A stretch of DNA of 64,000 bases, from positions 14,711,118 through 14,775,117 of the forward strand of contig NC_087078.1 of NCBI RefSeq assembly GCF_026151205.1, given 5' to 3'. The notes below the pieces were generated by a model. That model was not told the origin of the DNA, did not search any database, and worked only from the letters and a program-made list of their open reading frames with translations. The DNA is from Bolinopsis microptera (lineage: Eukaryota > Ctenophora > Tentaculata > Lobata > Bolinopsidae). A program made the translations under genes and the position numbers. This document shows positions 1-15,000 of the stretch, piece by piece (positions within the stretch are counted from its first letter, which is position 1; each line of letters begins with the position of its first letter).

Positions 1-75
1 CTGGGTTCTACTACTGTGAGGGTTCTTACTCTCAGGGAAAGATCACTTCTACCCCAGCTAAAGTATTTGTTAGAG
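1..75 (+). CDS. Ig receptor exon 1 in window: second half of an Ig domain
   Basis: Open in one frame from base 3. It encodes the F-G strand end of an Ig domain (Gly-Phe-Tyr-Tyr-Cys, then Ser-Gln-Gly, Pro-Ala, and Phe-Val-Arg-Gly). It stops at a G|GTGAGA donor in phase 1. Its first half lies upstream of the window. Confidence 0.85.
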
Positions 76-3000
76 GTGAGAATGGTTAACGAGTACTTAC
101 TAAATATTATATTGAATGTAGTGAATCCTGGGTTTGGAAAGGATATGCCCGTTTAAAATATTTCCATCACGTTACATTACATAATTCTCAATAAATGTAA
201 TAGATTTGTAGTGTTGATAGTCTCAACTAGTGTCTAGTCCTTTCTATCAAGCGTTATTTAAACTGGTCATTGGTTATGGTTTTTTACTATTAATGTATAA
301 ATGTATACAATGGGCCACAACTATACTAAGACTAACCAACATTCAAATTATGGATCGAAAATCGAGTGGTTGAAAGAGGTATTGAGAATAAAAGGGTTCA
401 TGCGAAAAGTACAATTTATATCATTGTCCCCTATGCTTCTATGATCAAGACAAAATATGAATTCTCCTGTAACATGTCGGTTACGGTTTGCTTATTACTT
501 TATTGACCTGAAAGTGGCTACAGTAAAACCCCGATTTACTGTGCCCCGGTTTACCGCGGATGTTTCCTTCCCCCAAACTGCGTGGTAAATCGAGGTTTTA
601 CTGTATAACGAAGAAAATCCTCAACTTAAAAATTAAAAATAATCATATATAGCCCTATACTTACGATGATATAACACATAAATAATGGTATGGTTAAGAC
701 ATTTCCTATTCCCAAAACTACTTGCTTCCATTTTTATAGCGTAAGTGCAATGCAGACGTCACGCCTGTCGGAAAATTTTGATTTCTCGGTGACAGAACCT
801 TTTATTTTGATTTCTGCGTCACAGAACCTATTTATTTTTAAAGGATTTGATGGAAGTATTCATTTGATTTACCCAATATCGTTTCGTATTAGAGTATTAG
901 AGAACGATTTTAACAGAACCTTTCAAATATTACCAACATCCGAGCAACAGGTTCCTCGGAAATTGTAACTGCAATCATTTTAGCGCCGACAAGTTCCAAC
1001 TGTAAATTGTAATGACATCACCGAAATTGTAATGACATCACCGGTTTTGTCATTAAAAAATGCAATTTGGACGAAAATGCAATTATTCCGACAAATGACG
1101 CCGCGATTCAATAGTCGCCATTACAAATTGAAATATTTTAGCTCTAGCTTTGCAGTACACGAAAGAATTGAACGAAACAGTTAAAGTTAGATCTATAGCT
1201 CAACTCTCTCCCCTCCAGGTATTTGGGAGGCCCCAGAGCCGGTATTAGTGGTCCTGGACTACCCAGCAACATTCCAATGTGTGTCACGTGGAGAAGCTGA
1301 GATCACGTGGTCTTATGGTGAGGTGGAGATGGCGAGCAGTAGTTCTGAGTACGGGGAAAGCAACTGGTTAACCATTGCTTCTTTGACAATCGGTTAGTGC
1401 TTTAGTTCTTTTAAACATTCATGTAGCTTCAACTTCCAATAATTTGATCACTAATTTCTTCATGTAAATTTAAACTCTTCCAACCTTCTTTTAATGATTA
1501 AAGATATAACCCCCCTGACCCTCCTCCTCCTCCTGCAGATCCGATATCAGTACGAGATCCCGCGCTAGTAACGTGTCATGTAGACTACACCTCTTCCGAT
1601 CCTATGTCCATCATTTCTGAGGCACAGTCCATCACTGTATTCAGTAAGTTATACTCAGGTGTCATACTAGGTGTTATAGTTATAACTCCTTGTTAGACGG
1701 GGTGGAGTAAACTTTCAAAATTCCAGATTTTCAATCCTCCAACTTAAGATTTGGGAACTATTTACATTCGAAAGTCCGAGCATTTTCTACTTTTCTAGAG
1801 CCCCTTTAACACTTGCCAACCCTTCATGCCCTGAATATTAAAATGTTGAATTTCCAATTCTGATTTGAGGGGACAATTTATCCTGCTTAGCAAAGATTTA
1901 GAAGCATGTATTATCGGGACATCTTGGCATATTTTTGCTGCCTGCATATAATTCATATCATAACTGTACATCGCCTGCATTGCACCATCCGGTTCACGTA
2001 CCTGCTTTTAAATTACTCAACGGTTAAGTAAAGATTCAGTAGTTTTGATGGTCAATGACTAATGAGGTTAATGAGGGTGTGTCTACTACCATTTAACCAT
2101 GTAATTTCAGGGGAACTCACAACGAGATACACCAACACACCTCAACCTCATAACCAGTAACCTCTACATACAAATACACACAGTTCACACTGCATATATT
2201 ATATAATTATACAACATATATATACTTCACATAGTACTGCTTACACTGCACGCGCTGTTAACACGACAAACGACATTTGAACAGCATGCAGCTGAAATAC
2301 TCTGACGGTATACTCTTGAAAGACCGCACTATATTAGAAGTCTTTGATTCTATCTAAGCAAACAATGCGCTGAGAAATTAATGATCCATTATGAACATTG
2401 AATGATTTCTGCACCCATGTTATGATAAACATGTTGTGATCTTTTCAATTTTAACCTATTTGATTTTATCAGAAAAATAAATCAAGTTATCAAAAAATAA
2501 AAATTCTGTACTCAGGATTCTTGTCTTGCAAGCGATGATCTATTTTTCATTCAATGTTGATTTTCTTCCTTTAAAAGCACATTCTCTTTGTCCAAAGCAC
2601 TTGAATTGAACAAGCTAATGGACGTTAAAAACCAACTGGTTGCATAAAAATCAGCCCCACAAATTTCTCCGCATTAAACAAAATAGCATCCTTTTGACAA
2701 AACTTCCGTAAAACTTCCGAGCACATCCCTGTCAAAAAAATGTCAAGCCCCAAAATAAACGACAAGCCGTTCACTCATCCACTCATCAGGTGTAACAGAA
2801 GACCCTGTAGACACAGTCGGTATCAAGACAAACGACGCGACTATGTCGTGCGTTGCTAGTGGCAACCCGACTGTCACGTGGCAGAAAGACGGAGCTGCAG
2901 CACCGGATCTAAAGACAGAGTTAACAGCTGGTGACAACAGTGTTACCTCACAGTTGTTCATCACTGATATAAAGGTAACGTGTTATGAGTTTTAGAGCGG

Positions 3001-6000
3001 ATAAGAATTGTAGATGATGGTCTTTGGAAATACCATGAACGATAGAGACAATTCTGAGACAAATTCATGACAATCAATTATTTCAAGGATTTCATTATGA
3101 TTATGATTTTTAAGCCTGGCAGAAAACTTCAAAATTCAGGGTCTAACATGATCTATTTGTTGCAGATGTCGGATGCGGGGCAGTACAAATGTGTTGCGGA
3201 CTACGGTGGTTTAGGAGAACACGACTCACAACCAGCAACTCTTACAGTATATGGTGGGTTTCACTTTCACTGCTTAGTACTCTCACTACTACAAGGGAGG
3301 GGTAGGGAGGGGTAGGGAGGGGCAGGGAGGGGCAGGGAGGGGCAGGGAGGGGTAGGGAGAGGCAGGGAGAGATAGGGAGAGACAGGGAGAGACAGGCTAG
3401 GGAGGGACAGGGAGGGGTAGGGAGTCTCGTCTGGGGAGATTCTCGTCATTTAATCTAAAATAACAGTGCTAACTTGTAAAAGTTGTTTCCACTTCAACTA
3501 ACCGAATATTCGTTTCAGAGCTCACTAAAGAACCCATTGAGCAAGCGATAGAGAAAAGTAGACAGGGGGAGTTTATATGTGAGAGTAACGGTGTTCCTGA
3601 TTCAGTAAACTGGTACAAGGATGGAGATATTATCACCGATCTTACCGACATCAGGTTAACCAACATGTCTTTAGAGACTCAACATTAAAATCTGTCTTAA
3701 TTCTCTATAATTAATATTGATGACTTAGTTCTTTCTTAACCCTCATAGTCCCACATCAGGGTTGTTTAGTGTAAAATTGATTATTATTATAGTCTATCAG
3801 CTCTTAATAAAATAATCTCTCAAACACTTTCCGTTATTAACTCCTTCTTTTCCACTTTAGTCTTTGCTAGATTCTTATTACAATCTCTAAATATCTTTGT
3901 AACCCCTCCCTCCAGTACTGTGAGCGCAAAGTCTACCCTAACACTGCCAAGTTTGGAGTTCCCTGACAAGGGTAACTACAAGTGTGAGTTTGTGTTCCAA
4001 CAGGGTCGTATCAGCTCCAGCGAGGCTTATCTTAGTGTCCGAGGTACTTAACTAATTTTCAAAAATTAATTATTATTATATAACTTCCAGGTGGACTAAA
4101 TGATTCGTTAATTTTTCGCATTGTAGGATTTTCGACGAATTTCCGATGTTCCGCTATGATCTATCATTTTACTAGGATTTCTAGATTTCGTTCCGAAAAT
4201 ATTCAGAAGAGCATTTTAAAATTTTGTCAGAAAAATCTTGCGCAAACAAACCGGTTTCCAGAAGGAAAAAGAGATAAATGGGGAAGAAGAGAACATTCCA
4301 TAAAAACGCCGCTCAAATCGCACTCCTCACAACCACACACCCCATTCCATCACGACTTAGAAGAAGTCTCGTTCCTCACAACTAGTATACCAGAGCATGT
4401 TTCCGCTGATGAACTGGCAACTACTGATAACACAAGCAATGGAACAGCTCTTAAGATCGTTCCTGGAAAAGTTTATCGGGGTGGAACAACTGGTAGAGTT
4501 TCAAATATAGATGGAAAAGAGGGAATCATATCAGGTCAACTTTAGAAGTTTCAATTATTATAACACTTGCCCTCATATCCAATCGTCACTGGTCATATCA
4601 GGTCAACTTTAGAAGTTTCAATTATTATAACACTTGCCCTCATATCCAATCGTCACTGGTCACTGGTGCCATTTCATTCATCTTATTTTAGACTAGCTAT
4701 CATTAACACCCTTCTGACAGAAAACATTACAGACTGTAAAGATGTTTATAAGCAGCGGATATTAATCCGGCTCCATTCATAACTGGTCATGTGTCCTTGA
4801 TTTCTCTGAATCTGCTAATTGCTAATTGCTGGTACTTTATTTCTTTGAATCTACTAATTGCAATTTGCTGGTACTTCATTCCTCTGAATCAACTAAACTA
4901 ATGAGTGGCTGGTAGTGGTATATCAAGATTTTTGTGACGTGTTTCGGTTTGCATCCATGCCTGGAGCCAGTAGTTAGCTGGGCAAGGTCCTGAGAATTAG
5001 AGATGTCCTGAGAATTAGAGATGTCCTTTGTGGATGTGGTTTCTGCAGCTGAAAGGTCTGCTTAAAGTTTCAGTTTAATGAGTTTGTTCACATAGTCACA
5101 GAGAAATCAAGCGCACCTGATCAGTACGAAGAAAATGGTTATAACTCGTTATTCCACTAGGTTTCTACGTGGAGCCCACAGACAGTGTAGGTATCCAGGA
5201 TAACTCTGTAACCTTCACCTGCATCCTTCACGGAGAATCAGACGCAGCTATCACATGGCAAAAGTAATTGTTATTAGAAGTGTTTCTATTCAAGTTTTTC
5301 ATGTCTTTACTTTCTCAACAATAAATCTTCGTCGATTCACTCGTAAACCACTTAGAATGTATCGAAATTAACTTATTACTAATTAAACAATTAACAAATT
5401 AAACAATTAAACAATTAAACAATTAAACAATTAAACAATTAAACAATTAACAAATTAAACAACTGCAAACCTCAGCCGTGACACAGCGATGGAGAGCCTG
5501 TCCAGTATTGTAATTATTGACACAACCTATACGGCTCCCAACACCACCTCCATCCTCACTCTGAACAGCCTGCAACATGGTGTTTATGATGACTCCAGTA
5601 TCACGTGTACTGCTGATTTCAGTAGTCCTGATCTCAGGTGGGTTTAGTTAGAGAATTTGGATGAAATCATCTTAAATAGACTGGCAGAAAACTTTGTCTG
5701 AGTGAAATTTGATTGGCTCACATTTCATAAATGGCAAAAACCACTCGCTTGATTACGAGCATTAAAGTGATTTTACAACTGATCCGTTTTGTTTCAGTCT
5801 AACGAGTAGGGTTGGAAAGCTGACAGTACTAAGAATCCTGTTAGCTCCAGTAGATACTGCAGCTGTAAGCTCCCTCACCGCAACTCTTACCTGTAAAGTC
5901 GACTCTTCCGGTAAAACCTGATTCTTAATTGTTCACAGCTATATCTTTAGAAGAAGTTACTGACTGATTGATTATCTTTCATCATGATAACTCTTTAAAA

Positions 6001-9000
6001 ACTCACTTAGAACTCACATTACTAGGTGTAATGTCGTGGTACAACGGAGATGAACTAATGGAAGGAGAGAGCTCCTCGACCCTGGTATTTGAACCTGTGA
6101 CTGATCTGGATCAGGGACAGTACCGGTGTAGGTCCACATTCCCTACTGTCGGTCAGTTTGTTTACGGGGGTGTAACGAGCTCTGCCGAGGTCACTCTCAC
6201 TGTCCATCGTGAGTATTACCCGAGATGTGTTTTATTAACGTTTCTGAGGAATATTTGAGCATACAATAAGTGATGATGCAGTATCAGTATCGGAACATTA
6301 TTTATTTAATATTAGTCAATAGTCGCATCGTTTGAAGATATTTGTTCGAGATTTCTTGCACTCACATTGGTGCGAAATAAAGAAACTCCTTCGTGTTCTC
6401 AAATTGGTTGTTATGATAATATAGCAGTGTCGAAATCAGTGAATTATAAAATATATAACATAATTACCGCAGGATTCACGACTGAGCCAGTGACGAGACA
6501 CGTGACACTGGGAAGCAGCACTTCTCTCAATTGTGAGGGTAGTGGGGACCCAGAGATAGTCTGGTTCAAAGGTCAGTGCTTCACCAGTATAGCACCTTAG
6601 TAAAGTATATTTAGGTTAATCTTTATAGTTTCAAAAACGTGCCCGTGCTAAGTTTGAAGATATCCGTGAATTAAAAAGCTCCGTTTTCAGGTACAGATGA
6701 AGTTCAACGAGGCAGCTCAGCAGACCTGAACCTGTCTGATGTTACCTTCACTGATGATGAGGAGTACACGTGCACACTTGTGTATCCACAGGGCGAGATC
6801 TCCTCTGCTCCAGTTGATATCCACGTTAGAGGTAAGTACCGGGAAGGTTCTGAGGATTGTTCAGGGGTTGTTCGTTTGTTGTTTGAGCGGGTGTAAGAAA
6901 ATGGTGAAAATGGTGGAAAAGTTCGCCACGTTTTTCAACATTTTCGAACACTGGTTCTACTGTTTGTCCCCACAGTCGTCGGGTGACAAACACTTGTTGT
7001 TCGCTTGTTGTTCACTTGTTGTTCTGTGGTGTTATTATATGTATGAATGACAGCACTGTTTGTTTTTCATGGGTAGTTGAGTATTGTAAGTCGCTGCAAA
7101 CGTTATCGGTTGTTTTTGTAGTTTATGTTTTCATCGTATTGTGACGTTGAACCCCACTTTGTTCTCATCGTTTTCCGTGGAGCAGATTTTATTAATACAG
7201 TAACAGTATAATACTCCACTTCACCGCTTCATCAACCTTTTTAACTGGAGTGCTTTAAACCAAGTGTTCAAAAGAGCGTACCGAGCTTCTCACAAATTAT
7301 GTACTTGAGTAACCAGCTGCCCTTGCAACCAGCTCCCACATCATCTCTAAATGATTGCATAACTCCCATCATTACAACAGTTGAGTTTAACAACAGTTTA
7401 AACCCTAAGCTTTACGTAGCACATCATCAGTTGGCTGGAATGTCCGTGTTTTCTCACCGGTTGTTTGATGATGCAACTTATTCATCATAAGTATCATTAT
7501 CAACAGATCGGCTTTTTGATGATTTTACTTGCCAATATAACACGAGGGCTTGGTGGTTGAAGCACTATTCCGCTTCAACTTACCCTCAAAACAATAACAC
7601 ATAATTAAAAGTGCACGATAAATCTCATCTTCCTTTGAATAGAAGTCGTGCTTTGGCTGATCACGTGGTATCGTGTGTCAAAACTGAACACAATCAAGAA
7701 ATTGCATTACTCTGAAAATGCTTGTCAAAACAAAAAACAACCGCTGGACTGATATTAGTCTCCATTGGACCAGCATATTGTTTTCATACATAGTGAGGAG
7801 CCTCTTTTTAACTTGGCGGTATTGTTAACAAGCTTTTTCTCTATTGATCCATTGTTCTATAGTTTCGTGCAGCTGCGAGCGATGTACTTTGTTGCTCTCG
7901 CCTGTACTTTTACGCTTTACTCATTCTCATCGCACTTTTTCTGTATCGTATCTCGTTCTGTGTCAGAGTTTTGTGGACATGCTGGTTTCCGGAATGTTCT
8001 CAGACTCACCTCATCATCTTCATTAGACAGGATGTTGCAATACATTAGCAAATGCTGTCATAATGTGACGTTGACAGACGTCATCATGCCATTCCCAGAT
8101 CATTTATTTTGTCATGTAATCCATTGACTTGAGCCTCATCCAGCACACTTTTCAATTGTTGTATTGTTTTGTTCTGTTGAACTTGGCGGGGATTGATATG
8201 CGAACCAGCGCGAGTAACGTTATGACGACAACATCATCTTACCATAATCTGTAATCAAATGGTTTACAATCGTTTGATTACCACTTCTGAAACTCACTAT
8301 ATTCCAGAAGTATTATTCACTGCAGCCCTACCATCGGTTGACTCAATAGATTTTGGGTCAAACGTTTGCAAAAATCCGTAGACATAACAGACATTTGACG
8401 AAACGACCGACCTTCCAAAACATATCACTAAATATCGGTTTTTCACATATCGATAATCCATCAAGTGATAATAAAAACAAACAACATTTCATAATTTAAA
8501 AAAACAAAATTTGGACCAATTAATTTAAATGAACTCATCAAGATATGATGTGTATTTGTTATTTCTACATGTTCTTGCCTGTACCATCTGTAACTGCATG
8601 TCAAACATTAATATTCTGAAGTAAACCCCACATTTACTTACACATCTTTATCATCTTTATCTCTATCAGAATCTAAACTATCTCGTTTATGATTCTACAA
8701 CATTCCACCATCTGTTCTAACAGAACATAACACCACGTGGCGTCATCACATGACGTCACATGGTTGTGACGTCATCACACTGGTGATGACGTCACAACTG
8801 TGATAGAACCCTCCGTGGCTGATCCGCTAGTAAACTCTTGCAGGTGTTTCCACCTCGCCCTCACAAGGGACAGCTGTGCTGGGCCAGAGTGTGATGTTCC
8901 AGTGTATGGCTACTGGAGACATCCAGCCAACATTCAAGTGGACTCGTAATGGAGATGATATTAATGGAGGTGAGTGTCATTGCTCAAACACAAGGAAATA

Positions 9001-12000
9001 TTTTGATACAGGTAGGACATTTTGTTGCTTGTACAATGGTAATTTACACTAGAGAGAATTCATGAAAACCACCTCCATCACTTCAGAATCTGAAAACGTG
9101 TTTGAGTCGCTGTTGACCACCACAACTTTCTCATACGCGGGAGTAGTAGAGGATGACACCACAGCGGAGTTTAGATGTATCGCTGATTTCCAGGGACAAA
9201 CTCACCAATCTGAACCTGCTTCCGTCACCGTACTAAGTAAGTTTCACGGGAGAAATTACTGTAAGTTTTAAAATCCCAGTAAAGTTACTGAATTATCATT
9301 TGTTGCCCAGCGTTTGATATTGATGTGTCAAATCATAAACTATGTCAAAAGATAGTCCTATTCCAAAGGTTAAAGCAGGCATTTCAATCATCCACATAGA
9401 TTAACTGATAGTGGTATAGCCACTTCAACTGTCAGCTAACTAAAATTGAATTAGATACATGTCCTGCCAAAAATAGAACTATAGTTTAACTTTACATCTC
9501 CGGTTTGAATGGTGACCCAGTTTTACTACCGTCGACACTTATTAATAATTATAAGGTGACAATTTAATCATTTGAGGACTATCCTTCTCTGACACATCAA
9601 ATTATCAGCCATAAAATATATCTGATATCCTCCAAAGCTGAAGTGTGGCTGAAACGCTACGCCGACCTAGTGCATATAAGTTGAAATATTTAGCTCTTGT
9701 CTGTTAAACAGTTAACGTTTAAGACACTCGTTACAGTGCTTATCCGTGTATACTGTATAAGATACAGTCCGACTAACCCCTCTCCTAACCCCTTCCCTAA
9801 CCCCTCTCCTAACCCCTCTCATAACCCCTCCCCTTACCCCTCTCACAACCCCTCTCACAACCCCTCTCCTAACCCCTCTCACAACCCCTCTCCTAACCCC
9901 TCTCACAACCCCTTTCCTAACCCCTCTCCTAACCCCTCTCCTAACCCCTCTCATAACCCCTCTCCTAACCCCTCTCCTAACCCCGCTTCTAACCCCTCTC
10001 ATAACCCCTCTCATAACCCCTCTCATAACCCCTCTCATAACCCCTCTCATAACCCCTCTCCTAACCCCTCTCATAACCCCTCTCCTAACCCCTCTCATAA
10101 CCCCTCTCATAACCCCTCTCCTAACCCTCTCCTAACCCCTCTCCTCCCTCAGAAGTGACCACACCCCCTGTGGGAGTTTACGGAGTGGTAGGAGGAGCAG
10201 CCTCCTTCTCCTGTGTAGCTGCTGGGAACCCCAACCCTACTGAGTTCAGCTGGTTACTGGGCGGAGTTGTAGTGGGAGTCGAGGACACTGTTACCAACCC
10301 GTCAGACTCCACTGTCATGAGCAAGGTAAGGGCCCGAGGATGCACACTCTGGTGTGAACTGGTTTCTAGTAACTAGTAAGGCAACAGTCTCTTGAAGTAC
10401 ACCTTCCAAACTAAATGTTTGAAGAAAGAAGCTTTTTTGCACCTCTCGGATCTTGATGTAAGTATTGTTTGAAATGGCAGGTATGACTAAACAACCTCCC
10501 CTCCACAGATAACAGTAAGCGACCTGTCACGTGAAGATCACGGAGATTACACGTGTGTACCCGACTATCCTGCTGAACTTGATAATCTCTTCTTGGGTGG
10601 TACCACTGAGTCTTCTCCTGGAAAACTCTCTGTTATTGGTAAGTTTTGTTTTGTGTTTTATATTTTTTACTGATTTTGTTGGGTCCTTCAAGCCGTGCCA
10701 TTTTCTTTTATTTGTTGTCTGATTTTGATGAAAATCGTTTTTCTGATATAAGTTGAAAATGGAAGGCTTTTTGTTCGTTAAAAATGTATGATCAATTGTT
10801 GGCAGAAAAGAATATAATATTTGGAATCACAGAGCTTTAAAAACGGACATTTGATTTTCCTCTAAGTCTGCTAAAACTTGATAATTCGTTACTCATAAAA
10901 GATGCCATTGCTATTACATCTATATTGAATCGGATTGACTATTCTAATGATTGCTTGGAAATTCGCCGGCTGACATGCACTACTATGATTGCTCCATTAA
11001 TCGTTCCTTATCAAACAATAGAATAGCAATCAAAATAAATTAGAGTGGGAAATTTGGAGACAGCAAGATGTCATTCTATGATAGGTCATTCATTGAACGT
11101 AGAATCTTTGGCTGGTTATGCATGCTAGATCTTGAATATTTCAGTGTTAATATGATCATATGACAACGAATATAACTTTCATCGCCACGATGTTCGATAA
11201 GAAGTGGTTGACCTGTGTAACTGTGCGACTCTCGAGTAGCATCAATAATGATATTCACTATATTCAGCATTGCATGCGACTATTCCTGCCACCAACAAAC
11301 TTAATCTTTAATAATGTCACTTGATTGATAACGCTGTTCGTGATAAAGTGATAATAACGCTGATGTTGCAATACATGATGTACGGCCGAGTCACTATTAT
11401 TATGTGATGCTGGACATGACAAATTTGAAAAGTTTTTTTTGGTTTAAAATTAATTATTTATGTGAAATATCAACAAAAAAATCTCCATGAGGACCTTTCC
11501 TCGTTTTGAACAACTCCTTTCTGAGCAACAAAAATAAGTTTACGGGTGATTGTTAGAAAGTGGTCTAAACGGATTGAACATAATTCAATAAAAGTTATAT
11601 TGAGTTGAATTTTCAAGCAATAAATTAACAGTCTCCATTTCCCAGGTCTGACAGAACCGCCAGTTCAAACGATTGTAAAGGTTGGAGATACGGCAACCTT
11701 TACTTGCAAAGCTAACTCCGAACCTGTCCCCACCCTCTCTTGGTTCAAATCCGGTTCTACTATTACCTCCGGGTTAGTTTGCTTCTCGTAACTTTTACTT
11801 AAATTCTAAAATTTAGCAATTTGAATTAATAATGCCCAGAATTCGACATATATCATTTATAGAATGCATAAAGTGGTAGAAGTATTCTTCTTCAATAAAT
11901 AGATAAATAGTTTGTAACCTGGCCTTGTTTAATTAATTAACTAACTAATTAATTAACTAATTAACTAAATGTAACCTTGATTAACTAATCGCCCTCTCTC

Positions 12001-15000
12001 AGAGTCTCCGCCCCGGAGACAGTAGGTGACGAAGTAGTGTCCTACCTAGCTATCAGCAACGTAGGAGACAGTGATGTAGCTCCCTACTCCTGTAAAGCAG
12101 ACTACCCCTCTCTGGCTTCCCATCTTTCTGAGGACGCTTTCCTCAGATTCAGAGGGATCGAGGAGTTGCCACTGGTGACCCCGGCAGTTATTGGGAAGCC
12201 TAACGAGATGAACTGTACAGCTAGGGGAGAAGCGGAGGCGGAGATGAAGTGGCTTGCTAATGGGACTGAGATTACAGTTTCAGAAGTCTACAGTATATTT
12301 GTTGCTTCTAACTAGTAAGTGTTAAGAATTAAAGAAGTATATAAATATATAATTAAAGAAAGAAAAACAAATTAGGGACATATTTTATAGAGATCAAAAA
12401 TGTGAGAATATGAAGTTTGCTATGAGTTAGAATGGATAGAAAGACCATATAATATTATATCCTGTTTTATTTGTCGTTTACAAATGTGCTAGACCTAACA
12501 CCCTAGTTCCAGTGACCCGGCAAAGCAGCAAGATCTAATAGACACACGGACAATCCTGACAGTCTCCACTGTTACACTCCCAATCGCATTCCTGGAGATC
12601 ACGTGCTCTGCCACCTGGGAGGGCTCGGACGGACAAGCTTCCGAGGTGGTCAGTGATCCTGTTAACTTCGACCCTCTTTACGTGTACAAATCACCGATAG
12701 ACACGATAGCAGTCCGGTACACGACGGTGGAGTTGTCCTGCTCCGCTACCCGGACACCTCTAATCCGGTGGGACAGATCCGGCCGGACTTACGGAGTAGG
12801 AATAATAGACATAGATGGAAAAGAGAGAACCCACTCCACGCTGCGTATAGGAAACGTGACTGAGGCAGACCAGGGTAACATCTGGTGTGTAGCTGAGTAT
12901 GACGGGGGAATGCACGACTCTGATAAAGCACAACTTACTGTTGTTGGTAAGTTCCCATTTTGTTGATTTTTGTCGGAAATCATGGCGACAAGGCGGCGCG
13001 AATAACAAAAAATTCTAAATTTTTAACCTTTTAAAATGTTTGTTAATAAACAAGATCTCAGGTATACGGAGTGAACCCCGGACACAGATATTATTACAGC
13101 GGGGACTTAGTGTGGAGTTTACTTGTGTTGTAGACAGATACCCTCTCAACACAGTCTCCTGGTACAAGGGGGATGAGAAGATACAAGACTACGACAACAG
13201 GAAAGATGTAAGTGATTTTTGCTTTTGGTGGTTACGATGATGGTTGGGCGGGGAGGGGGGTAGGAGAGGTATTGTTTTCATTGAGTTTTAAATTAGAGGA
13301 GCACGCCCGTAGAGGAGTTACTTACTGGCTGGCTTAATAAAAATTTTACCTTAGAATCGATCACAAAAGAATAATATTAAACTTTCACTTTAAACCAAGT
13401 CTGTGACAAGTTATTAAAATTTAAGTTTTAGTTCTTTAATTTAATTTAATAATTTAATAATTAAATAACTTAATAATTAATGACTGAAATTGTTACTGTT
13501 CGTATTGTTGCTGGTAATAAGTCTCCTACCTACAAAACAATGTAGTATCAGTCTGTAGATAGCCGGAGTCCTCATAGCGTACACCACTGAGTCCCACAAC
13601 AAATTAAAATAAAACATCACAATAGTAACCTTGAACCCTGGCCTCCTTATCTGGAAGAACAGCCCTTCTGTCATACTGTACACAAAGGGGAACCAGGCGA
13701 CAAAGAAACCAAACGTTATCAGAGTCAGAGTGACGGCCATCTTAATTTTTTTCCGGAGGTTCTGAGATCTGTTTTTGAGTCCAGCTTCCTTGTTTTTAGA
13801 GTTTCTGGTTCTGATGTGTTTCCATATCTCTATAAATATGCCCACGTGCAGGAATGTCATGACCAAGAAGGGGAGTCCAAAATAGACAAGATGTACCCAC
13901 CACATGTACAACTTGCTGTTAAAGTCACACCTCTTAAGGGTGGTGTCGTAGCTGACAACCAGCAGATCAGAGAAGGTATCCAGGAGGAGTTCCACTAGGA
14001 ACTTGAGGAGCTGAAACAACCAGAGTCCTCCTATTAGAGTTGCTGTAACTCGGCGTGTCATGATACTGCTGTAACGTAGCGGTCTCTTGATTGCTATGTA
14101 CCTGCGGTAACAGATAGTTGGGATCACGGCTAACCAGTCTTAAATTTATAAGTCAGATCGAGTCTTACTGAAAAGTCTTCTTACCGTGTGTTACCTTGCA
14201 ATATCAAACACACGTTTAAGATAGATTACAATACACACCTGTCAACTGTAATGAAGAGTATCGCTACAGAGCACTGCATTCCAATCCATGATATGAAGTA
14301 AGGTGTCATCGGACACAAGGTTATAGTAAAGTTGTTCATCTGATGAGATATTTTATTGCTGTCAGAAGATGCAGCTGTAGTTTTAGGATGAGACTGCATG
14401 GTTTTAATTAACTTTAAATGTTTATGTGCATTGCCTTAATATTGCTTCCTTTTGAAGAAAATTGCATTGTGGTAAATTTAAATATTTTACTAGTATATTT
14501 ACCTTAACAATTCGGTAATGTAGCTACGCACGGTTAAGGCTCGGTTAAAGCACAGTTATGGTACGGTTAAGGCACGGTTAAGGTACGGTTAAGGCACAAG
14601 GGTTACATAAGGCACGGTTGAGGCACGGTCACTTAATTAAGGCACGGTTAACGCACAAACTGCCCATAAGCAACAATTATGGTCGTTTAAGGCACGGTTA
14701 ATGCACGGTTAAATATAACCTATAAACATACAATTACAAGTAAGTGGTTAACTAAGGCACATGATCTGAATGTGACGATCTGTAAATTTTACAGTGCGGT
14801 TGCCGCTATGAATAAACATTCTAATTCTAACAGCCTTACTTCGTGTGACCGTCCTATACTTGAAATCCTTATTTTGATTAACGATCTTTTCAAGTAACCA
14901 GGCTCTTCAAATTAAGTTAACATCTCCTAACCGTGCGTTAACAGGGTGTAGCTACATTACCGAGTTGCCGACAACCTAATTGGCATTTATAGAATATGTC

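Noticed and set aside
4156-4545. 129-codon open frame as a gene
   Set aside because: It sits in an intron, has no recognisable domain, and ends inside a tandem duplication.
7765-8127. 120-codon hydrophobic, Cys-rich frame in an intron
   Set aside because: No start context or splice partners, and composition fits translated A+T-rich DNA; no family features.
9775-10148. Telomere-like CCTAACCC words and long open frames on both strands
   Set aside because: The period is 12, not 6, the array is interstitial within a phase-consistent intron, and the frames arise from the repeat period.
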